From Burkholderiales bacterium (GTDB taxonomy: Bacteria; Pseudomonadota; Gammaproteobacteria; Burkholderiales; Burkholderiaceae_C): 5,065 bases of DNA. Positions within the stretch are counted from its first letter, which is position 1. Each line of letters opens with the position of its first letter. Location: NCBI GenBank assembly GCA_947450745.1, contig CANFYD010000333.1:1-5065 (forward strand), given 5' to 3'. The notes beneath the pieces were generated by a model that was not told the origin of the DNA, did no database searches, and was given only the letters and a program-made list of their open reading frames with translations. The position numbers and the translations under genes are program-made. This document shows, in pieces, positions 1 through 5,065 of this stretch.

Positions 1-76
1 TACTTCAGGTACGTGAGGATCACGAGCATCCGACCAACGACGCATGGCGGCCGCGCAGTAAAAAGTTCTTTCCGTC
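1..76. other. flanking segment downstream of maeB, no certain gene
   Basis: This 76-base stretch follows the maeB stop codon. On the plus strand one frame closes with a TGA at 14-16, so the tail of a convergent gene could end there. On the minus strand an ATG at 45-43 opens 15 codons running off the window edge, but no Shine-Dalgarno sequence precedes it. Neither reading can be chosen from so little sequence. I see no hairpin followed by a T-run that would serve as a maeB terminator, although the minus strand has a short run of five T just after the stop. Confidence 0.3.
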
Positions 77-2374
77 TCAGCGTGCTGCGTTGGCGTCGGC
101 AACCGTCAGTGCAGTCATGTTGACGATGCGGCGCACGGTGGCCGAGGGCGTCAACACATGCACAGGCTTGGCCGCGCCGAGCAGCACCGGGCCGATCGCG
201 ATACCGCCGCCGGCCGCTGTCTTCAGCAGGTTGTAGGAGATATTGGCCGCATCGATGTTCGGCAGCACCAGCAAATTGGCTTCGCCGCTGAGCGTGCTGT
301 TGGGCATCAAGTTCTTGCGGTAATCGGCATCGAGTGCGGTGTCGCCGTGCATTTCGCCGTCCACTTCCAGCCACGGAGCATTGGCTTGAATCAGTGCCAG
401 CGCTTCGCGCATCTTGATTGCTGACGGCTGGTTGCTGGAGCCAAAGTTGCTGTGCGACAGCAGCGCCGCTTTCGGGCGCAGGCCGAAGCGCATCATTTCC
501 TCGGCGGCCATCACGGTGATTTCGGCCAGTTGCTCGGCGGTCGGGTCGTAGTTGACGTGGGTGTCCACCAGCATCACCTGGCGGCCCGGCAGGATCAGGC
601 TGTTCATGCAGGCAAAGGTCTTGACGCCCGGGCGCTTGCCGATCACCTGATCGACGTATTGCAAGTGCATGGCGGTGTTGCTCCAGGTGCCGCACAACAT
701 GCCGTCCACTTCGCCCTTGTGCAGCATCATGCAGCCGATCAAAGTCAGGCGGCGACGCATCTCGATCTTGGCCAACTGGGCGGTCACGCCGCGGCGCTCG
801 GTCATCTGGTGATAGGTCTGCCAGTAATCGCGGTAGCGGTGGTCATCTTCGACGTTGACGACGTCGTAGTCGCGGCCTTCTTGCAGCCGCAGGCCGAAGC
901 GTTCGCAGCGCTCGGCGATGACGGCCGGCCGGCCGATCAGGGTCGGACGGGCCAGGCCTTCGTCGATGACGACTTGAATCGCCCGCAGCACGCGCTCTTC
1001 TTCCCCTTCGGCATAGGCGATGCGCTTGTTGACGGCGCGCTTGGCGACGGCAAAGATCGGTTTCATCGTCGTGCCCGAGGCGTAGACGAAGCTCAGCAGC
1101 TTTTCGCGGTAGGCGTCCATGTCCTGGATCGGTCGCTGGGCGACACCACAATCGGCCGCCGCTTGGGCCACTGCCGGGGCGATCTTCATCATCAGGCGCG
1201 GGTCAAACGGCTTGGGGATCAGGTATTCGGGGCCAAAGCTCAGGTTCACGCCGGCGTAGGCGGCAGCGACTACTTCGCTCTGCTCGGCTTGTGCCAATTC
1301 GGCAATCGCGTGGACGGCCGCAATTTCCATCTCATCGGTGATCGTGGTGGCGCGGCAGTCCAGTGCACCGCGGAAGATGTAGGGGAAGCACAGGACGTTG
1401 TTGACCTGGTTCGGGTAATCGGTGCGGCCGGTCGCCATGATGGCGTCGTCGCGTACCGCCTTGACTTCCTCGGGGGTGATTTCCGGCGTCGGGTTGGCCA
1501 ACGCGAAGATCATTGGCCGCGCCGCCATTTTGGCCACCATCGCCGGCTTCATCACGCCGCCAGCCGACAAGCCCAAGAACACATCGGCCCCGGCGATCAC
1601 ATCGCTGAGGCTGCGCAGGTCGGTCGCTTGGGCAAAGCCGGCCTTGTCCGGGTCCATCAGCTCGGTGCGGCCCTGGTAGACCACGCCAGCCAAGTCGGTG
1701 ACCCAGATGTTCTCGCGCGGCAAGCCCAGCTTCATCAGCAAGCCCAAGCAGGCCAGCGCTGCGGCACCGGCACCCGAGGTCACCAATTTGACCGTCTTGA
1801 TGTCCTTGCCCAAAACCTTCAGACCGTTCAGAAAGGCCGCACCGACGACGATCGCCGTGCCGTGCTGGTCGTCATGGAAAACCGGAATCTTCATCCGCTC
1901 GCGCAGCTTGCGCTCGACGTAGAAGCAGTCCGGAGCCTTGATGTCTTCGAGGTTGATGCCGCCGAAGGTAGGCTCCAGCGCGGCGATGATGTCGACCAGT
2001 TTGTCGAGGTCGCGCTCCTGGATTTCCAGGTCGAACACGTCGATGCCGGCGAACTTCTTGAACAGCACCGCCTTGCCTTCCATCACCGGCTTGGAAGCCA
2101 GCGGCCCGATGTCGCCCAGGCCCAGCACGGCCGTGCCGTTGGTCACCACGGCGACCAAATTGCCGCGTGCGGTGTAGCGATAGGCATTGGCCGGGTCGGC
2201 GACGATCTCTTCGCAGGCTGCGGCAACGCCGGGCGAATAAGCCAGCGCCAGATCGCGCTGATTGATCATCTGCTTGGTGGAGGTGATCGCAATCTTGCCC
2301 GGGGTCGGAAACTCGTGGTAATCGAGTGCTGCTTGGCGAAACTGGGCGTTCTTTTGTTCTGACATGGTGGGCAT
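77..2374 (-). CDS. maeB: Hybrid malic enzyme with C-terminal phosphotransacetylase-like domain (MaeB type)
   Basis: This cytoplasmic enzyme oxidatively decarboxylates malate to pyruvate and CO2, most likely with NADP+, linking the TCA cycle to pyruvate and NADPH supply. The N-terminal malic domain (about residues 20-160) has YSPGVA with the probable catalytic Tyr46, the GTAVLGLGDIGP signature and SKPVMEGK with the probable catalytic Lys101. Metal ligands are expected in NLEDIKAPD (Glu143, Asp144) and FHDDQHG (Asp168/169). The nucleotide-binding domain (about 165-400) carries GxGxxA at 201-206 and ALANPTPEI at 291-299. Residues about 430-760 are phosphotransacetylase-like (EGEEERVLRAI, VDGMLCGTW, GPVLLGAAKPVHVL), but the usual LSRGCSxxD catalytic motif is replaced. 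In characterised hybrid malic enzymes this half is regulatory, responding to acetyl-CoA. The length is normal for MaeB (about 760). The ATG at 2374 is preferred over the one at 2365 because it lies at good distance from an AGGAGA site. Cofactor preference cannot be settled by eye. Confidence 0.97.
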   Translation of the reverse strand: MPTMSEQKNAQFRQAALDYHEFPTPGKIAITSTKQMINQRDLALAYSPGVAAACEEIVADPANAYRYTARGNLVAVVTNGTAVLGLGDIGPLASKPVMEGKAVLFKKFAGIDVFDLEIQERDLDKLVDIIAALEPTFGGINLEDIKAPDCFYVERKLRERMKIPVFHDDQHGTAIVVGAAFLNGLKVLGKDIKTVKLVTSGAGAAALACLGLLMKLGLPRENIWVTDLAGVVYQGRTELMDPDKAGFAQATDLRSLSDVIAGADVFLGLSAGGVMKPAMVAKMAARPMIFALANPTPEITPEEVKAVRDDAIMATGRTDYPNQVNNVLCFPYIFRGALDCRATTITDEMEIAAVHAIAELAQAEQSEVVAAAYAGVNLSFGPEYLIPKPFDPRLMMKIAPAVAQAAADCGVAQRPIQDMDAYREKLLSFVYASGTTMKPIFAVAKRAVNKRIAYAEGEEERVLRAIQVVIDEGLARPTLIGRPAVIAERCERFGLRLQEGRDYDVVNVEDDHRYRDYWQTYHQMTERRGVTAQLAKIEMRRRLTLIGCMMLHKGEVDGMLCGTWSNTAMHLQYVDQVIGKRPGVKTFACMNSLILPGRQVMLVDTHVNYDPTAEQLAEITVMAAEEMMRFGLRPKAALLSHSNFGSSNQPSAIKMREALALIQANAPWLEVDGEMHGDTALDADYRKNLMPNSTLSGEANLLVLPNIDAANISYNLLKTAAGGGIAIGPVLLGAAKPVHVLTPSATVRRIVNMTALTVADANAAR

Positions 2375-2383
2375 GGGGCTAAT

Positions 2384-2389
2384 TCTCCT
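2384..2389 (-). promoter_or_regulatory. ribosome binding site of maeB
   Basis: The minus strand reads AGGAGA here, 9 bases before the ATG at 2374 and 18 bases before the second in-frame ATG at 2365. The spacing supports the upstream start, giving a protein that begins MPTMSEQ. Confidence 0.8.
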
Positions 2390-2398
2390 GGCAAGCCG

Positions 2399-2418
2399 CT
2401 GAGAGCCTCAGGACTGAG
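2399..2418. repeat. triple CTGAG/CTCAG inverted repeat in the maeB leader
   Basis: The plus strand carries CTGAG at 2399-2403, CTCAG at 2407-2411 and CTGAG at 2414-2418. The middle copy can pair with either outer copy, with loops of 3 or 2 bases in DNA terms. The element lies about 10 bases upstream of the maeB Shine-Dalgarno site, so it would fall in the maeB 5' leader if transcription starts near 2429. It could be an operator or a small alternative RNA structure. The arms are only 5 bases, so chance is a real possibility. Confidence 0.35.
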
Positions 2419-2435
2419 TCCAGAGACGATGGTCG

Positions 2436-2467
2436 ATTGTAGGAGTCGGACTTTCACCGACCGACAA
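2436..2467 (-). promoter_or_regulatory. candidate maeB promoter with long spacer
   Basis: On the minus strand TACAAT (2441-2436) matches the sigma-70 -10 consensus at five of six bases. A TTGTCG (2467-2462), with the conserved TTG, lies upstream with a 20-base spacer, longer than the usual 16-18. Transcription would begin near 2429, leaving a leader of about 55 bases that includes the ribosome binding site. The -10 is the best seen on this strand of the intergenic region. The -35 assignment is weak; the promoter may depend on an activator or the -35 may be absent. Confidence 0.35.
2445..2461. repeat. GTCGG-N7-CCGAC dyad within the candidate maeB promoter
   Basis: GTCGG at 2445-2449 and CCGAC at 2457-2461 form a perfect 5-base dyad around a 7-base centre. 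A second partial CGAC follows directly, making CCGACCGAC. The dyad lies entirely inside the spacer between the candidate -35 and -10 of maeB, where a dimeric regulator could bind. It does not resemble an operator I can name. Short arms in GC-rich DNA mean it may be fortuitous. Confidence 0.3.
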
Positions 2468-2571
2468 TGCGTGTCGCGCAAGGTGTGGCGAGGCCTCTGC
2501 GGACGGTAGTGTGGAGCCGATGCCGGCACGCTTTCATACGCAAAACTGCTCATCTGTTGTGTGTTCAGCGC

Positions 2572-2577
2572 AAAGGA
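2572..2577 (+). promoter_or_regulatory. ribosome binding site of the sensor kinase gene
   Basis: AAAGGA lies 6 bases before a TTG at 2584 and 12 bases before an ATG at 2590, both in the same frame. A TGA at 2581-2583 closes the frame directly before the TTG, so no longer start exists. The ATG was chosen because it is the commoner start codon, but the spacing leaves the TTG possible. No convincing promoter for this gene is visible between here and 2375. Confidence 0.55.
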
Positions 2578-2589
2578 TACTGATTGGAA

Positions 2590-4671
2590 ATGCCTCTGCT
2601 ATCCCCGACCCCACAGCCGAACGATCTGGCGCGCCCGTCGCGCTGGCGGCGCGCCTTGTTGTGGGGGGCGCTGGTCGCCTTGCTGCTGGTGGCTCAATCG
2701 CTGTTGCTGGCCTTGACCATCAGCTATGAAGCCTCGCGGGTGCAAGAGCAGGCCGACTTGGTGGCGACCGAGGTCGCCGCGCGTGCCAAGCAGATCGCCG
2801 GCCGCGACCTGCTTGGCTTGCAGAGCTTGTTGTGGGACGAGCCGGTCGGCCCGCGCTGGCGGCAGGATGCGGCCGAGCTGATGCGTCGCAACCGGCCCTT
2901 GCTGCGCATCGAATACCGGGACGCACAGCGCCGTGTGCTCCATGCCTCGGAAGCGCCGGGGGTGACGCCGCTGTTTGCGCAAATTGCCCGTGAGCAGATG
3001 CAAATCGAAACCGAGCTGGCCTGCGTGGCGGCGTTGCGGCACGGCTCGCAGCTGTATTCGCGCAGCTTTTTTGTGCCGATGGCCGGTGGCGAGGGCATGG
3101 AGGTTGTCGATCTATGCCTGCCGCAACTGCGTTCGGGGCAGGCCGAGGCTTATGTCGTGGCGACCTTGAGCTTGCGCTATTTGCTCGAAGAGTCGGTCAC
3201 GCAAGATTTGGCGCGCGGGCATGAGGTCAGCTTTGTCGAAGGTGACGGCACGCGCTTGGCACGCACCGGGCTGGCCCGGGGTGCTGGGGTTTTTCTGTCC
3301 GAGCGGCTGGTCGACCTGCCGGGTCTGACCTTGCAACTGAAGGTCGACGCGGCAGCCGGGCGGCCCAGCCTGATTCCGAACCTGGCCACGGCGCTGGTGC
3401 TCGGTTTGTCGCTGGCCCTGTTCTTCGTGGTGCTGCTGCTGGCCCGTGACGGCCGCCGGCGTGCCTTTGCGGAGCGCGCGCTGGCCGAGTCATTGGCATT
3501 CCGGCACGCGATGGAAAATTCGCTGATCACCGGGCTGCGGGCGCGCGACATGAAGGGCGAGATCACCTACGTCAACCCGGCTTTTTGCGCCATCGTCGGG
3601 TTCAAGCCGGAGGAGTTGTTCGGCCACACGCCGCCGCCCTACTGGCCGCCCGAGTTTGTCGAGGAATATCGGCACCGCCACCGCGACCGCAGCGCACGCT
3701 GGCAACTCGACAGCAGCCCTGGCGGCAAAGACCCGCGCCAGGGCTTTGAGACCGTCTTCATGCGGCGCAGCGGCGAGCGCTTTCCGGTGCTGATCTTCGA
3801 AGCGCCGTTGCTGGATGCCAAAGGCCAGCAGACCGGCTGGATGAGTGCGGTGCTTGACGTCAGCGACCAGCGCCGCATGGAGGAGCTGTCGCGCCAGCAA
3901 ACGGACCGCCTGCAGGCCACCGCCCGCTTGGCCACCGTCGGAGAAATGGCCTCGCTGCTCAGTCATGAGCTGAACCAGCCGTTGGCGGCGATTGCCAGTT
4001 ACGCCACCGCCTCGATCAATTTGCTGACGCTCGAAGCCGACGATCCGCAGACGCCGGATCTGGTGCGCCAAGCGGCCATCCGCATTGCCGAGCAGGCCGA
4101 GCGAGCCGGGCGGGTGATCAAGAGCGTGCATGACTTTGTGCGCCGGCGCGATCAGGCGCGTGAAAGCATCGGTGTCGACGAATTGTTTGACGCGGTGCTG
4201 CCGCTGGTGCGCTTGCAAGCGCGCAAGAGTGGCACCCGCGTCGATGTCGAGCTGCCGGTGCCCGCCCCACGCGTGCGCTGTGACCGCACGATGGTCGAGC
4301 AAGTGCTGCTGAACCTGACCCGCAACGGCATCCAGGCCATGGACGGCAGCACGCCGCTGGCCAACCGGGTGCTGACGCTGCGCGCCTGCCCAATGGAGGG
4401 GCGCTGGATCAGTTTCTCGGTGCTGGACTGCGGGCCGGGCATTGCGCCGGAGGTTGGGCGGCAGCTCTACACCCCGTTTTTCACCACCCGTGCCGAGGGC
4501 ATGGGCTTGGGCTTGAGCCTGTGCCGCACGGTGGTGGAGCAACATGGCGGCGCGATGGATTTTTTCACGCGGGAAACCCCGGGTGGTGGTTCCGGTGGCA
4601 CCGAGTTTCGTTTTACATTGCCGGCGGACGGCAGCGTGGCCACCCTTGATTCAGCAGGACAACGTCAATGA
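2590..4671 (+). CDS. dctS: DctS-like PAS sensor histidine kinase, probable C4-dicarboxylate sensor
   Basis: This is an inner-membrane sensor kinase that autophosphorylates a histidine and passes the phosphate to the regulator encoded next. Numbering is from the ATG at 2590 (693 residues). A basic start (RPSRWRR) leads to membrane segment 1 (about 22-44). A periplasmic sensor region (about 45-264, with only two cysteines, Cys145 and Cys176) follows, then membrane segment 2 (about 265-285). A PAS domain (about 300-428) contains ITYVNPAFCAIVGFKPEELFG and PPYWPPE. The dimerisation domain has LLSHELNQPLAAI with phospho-acceptor His459. The ATP-binding domain has an N-box (LLNLTRNGIQAM, Asn579), G1 box DCGPGIA (613-619), F-box YTPFFTT (627-633) and G2 box GMGLGLSLC (637-645). 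All catalytic motifs look intact. Architecture, length, PAS sequence and a FixJ-type partner fit DctS of the DctS/DctR family. The kinase call is certain; the C4-dicarboxylate ligand is inferred from resemblance and from maeB being adjacent. The gene overlaps the next by 4 bases. Confidence 0.88.
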   Translation: MPLLSPTPQPNDLARPSRWRRALLWGALVALLLVAQSLLLALTISYEASRVQEQADLVATEVAARAKQIAGRDLLGLQSLLWDEPVGPRWRQDAAELMRRNRPLLRIEYRDAQRRVLHASEAPGVTPLFAQIAREQMQIETELACVAALRHGSQLYSRSFFVPMAGGEGMEVVDLCLPQLRSGQAEAYVVATLSLRYLLEESVTQDLARGHEVSFVEGDGTRLARTGLARGAGVFLSERLVDLPGLTLQLKVDAAAGRPSLIPNLATALVLGLSLALFFVVLLLARDGRRRAFAERALAESLAFRHAMENSLITGLRARDMKGEITYVNPAFCAIVGFKPEELFGHTPPPYWPPEFVEEYRHRHRDRSARWQLDSSPGGKDPRQGFETVFMRRSGERFPVLIFEAPLLDAKGQQTGWMSAVLDVSDQRRMEELSRQQTDRLQATARLATVGEMASLLSHELNQPLAAIASYATASINLLTLEADDPQTPDLVRQAAIRIAEQAERAGRVIKSVHDFVRRRDQARESIGVDELFDAVLPLVRLQARKSGTRVDVELPVPAPRVRCDRTMVEQVLLNLTRNGIQAMDGSTPLANRVLTLRACPMEGRWISFSVLDCGPGIAPEVGRQLYTPFFTTRAEGMGLGLSLCRTVVEQHGGAMDFFTRETPGGGSGGTEFRFTLPADGSVATLDSAGQRQ
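4656..4659 (+). promoter_or_regulatory. ribosome binding site of the response regulator gene
   Basis: AGGA inside the last codons of the kinase gene lies 8 bases before the ATG at 4668, supporting that start. With the ATGA overlap this points to translational coupling of kinase and regulator. Confidence 0.55.
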
Positions 4672-5065
4672 ACAGCAAAAAGATTCCGATGATTTATCTC
4701 GTCGATGACGAAGACGTGGTGCGCGATGCACTGGGCTGGCTGCTGCGCTCGCGCCGGCTGCTGTCCGAAGGTTTCTCCAGCGCCGAAGCCTTTGAAGCGA
4801 TGCTGGACGCCCGGCCGGACCGAGCGCTGGGCTGGCCCGATGCGCCGTCTTGCCTGTTGCTTGATGTGCGCATGCCGGGGATGAGTGGGCTGGCCTTGTT
4901 CGAACGCTTGATCGAGCGCGGCGTCTGCGGTGCAGGTGGTGCTTTGCCGGTGATCTTTCTGACTGGCCATGGCGATGTGCCCACGGCGGTGGCGGCGGTC
5001 AAGCGTGGTGCTTTCGATTTTGTCGAAAAGCCGTTTTCGGACAACACCCTGGTGGACCGTGTCGA
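4668..5065 (+). CDS. dctR: DctR-like FixJ-family response regulator, N-terminal receiver part (truncated by window edge)
   Basis: 132 complete codons are present and the frame runs off the window. The visible part is a receiver domain: acidic pair Asp13/Asp14 in YLVDDED, phospho-acceptor Asp66 in LLLDVRMPGMSG, conserved Thr99 in FLTGHGDVPTAV and Lys121 in FVEKPF. The TGHGDVP and FxEKPF motifs are characteristic of the FixJ group, whose members carry a C-terminal LuxR-type helix-turn-helix; that part is expected beyond position 5065 but not seen. Compared with FixJ from memory, there are roughly 9 extra residues before the phospho-acceptor and 5 before the Thr99 strand. The start ATG shares ATGA with the kinase stop, so the two are almost certainly one operon and cognate partners. 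The regulator should activate transcription of C4-dicarboxylate uptake or use genes if the DctR assignment is right; the targets cannot be seen here. A second in-frame ATG at 4689 is a less likely start. Confidence 0.85.
   Translation, partial: MNSKKIPMIYLVDDEDVVRDALGWLLRSRRLLSEGFSSAEAFEAMLDARPDRALGWPDAPSCLLLDVRMPGMSGLALFERLIERGVCGAGGALPVIFLTGHGDVPTAVAAVKRGAFDFVEKPFSDNTLVDRV

Noticed and set aside
47..54. GCGGCCGC palindrome downstream of maeB as part of a terminator
   Set aside because: A bare 8-base palindrome has no loop, and no T-run follows it on the minus strand; this is expected in GC-rich DNA.
452..2362. A 636-codon open frame on the plus strand, antisense to maeB
   Set aside because: It is a shadow of maeB codon bias in GC-rich DNA. 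Its translation is rich in His, Gln, Gly and Asp, with no recognisable domain, and the maeB frame is complete and family-typical throughout.
2525..2541. CGGCACG followed by CTTTCATACGC, resembling a sigma-54 promoter for the kinase gene
   Set aside because: The -24-like GG is present, but the required GC ten bases later is TA, so the -12 element is missing.
2266..2553. A minus-strand 95-codon open frame across the maeB start and intergenic region
   Set aside because: It overlaps the maeB start in another frame, its product resembles no family I know, and it would cover the control region of both divergent units.
3490..4545. A 351-codon open frame on the minus strand, antisense to the sensor kinase
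   Set aside because: It shows the same composition artefact (His, Gln, Arg, Ala rich) and lies opposite intact PAS, HisKA and ATPase motifs.
4653..4671. Kinase/regulator overlap as a possible fusion or frameshift
   Set aside because: The 4-base ATGA overlap is ordinary translational coupling; the kinase ends after a complete ATPase domain and the regulator begins with a normal receiver start.

Overview
The window is GC-rich, densely coding bacterial DNA. It holds a divergent pair of transcription units: malic enzyme on the minus strand and a two-component system on the plus strand. The protein features (hybrid MaeB-type malic enzyme, DctS-like PAS sensor kinase, FixJ-family regulator) and GC-rich codon use suggest a betaproteobacterium, probably Burkholderiales close to Comamonadaceae. 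That placement rests on protein resemblance and is an inference.

Layout: 1-76 is a short flank with no certain gene. 77-2374 (minus) is a complete 765-residue hybrid malic enzyme, maeB, with a malic enzyme half joined to a phosphotransacetylase-like half. 2375-2583 is a 209-bp divergent control region. It contains a strong ribosome binding site and a possible -10 element for maeB, plus two short dyads; no convincing promoter for the rightward genes was found. 2590-4671 (plus) is a membrane-bound sensor histidine kinase with two membrane segments, a roughly 220-residue periplasmic sensor region, a PAS domain and a kinase core. 4668-5065 (plus, cut by the window edge) is the receiver domain of its FixJ-type response regulator, whose start overlaps the kinase stop in ATGA.

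How they may work together: the kinase and regulator most resemble the DctS/DctR family that senses C4-dicarboxylates such as malate, succinate and fumarate. Their divergent placement next to an enzyme that decarboxylates malate to pyruvate suggests that C4-dicarboxylate sensing is linked to malate breakdown. The linkage and the ligand are inferences.

I see no mobile element, CRISPR array, RNA gene or clearly novel system. The most useful second-look points are the loss of the phosphotransacetylase catalytic residues in the MaeB C-terminal half, the divergent maeB/dctSR-like arrangement, and the dyads in the maeB control region.
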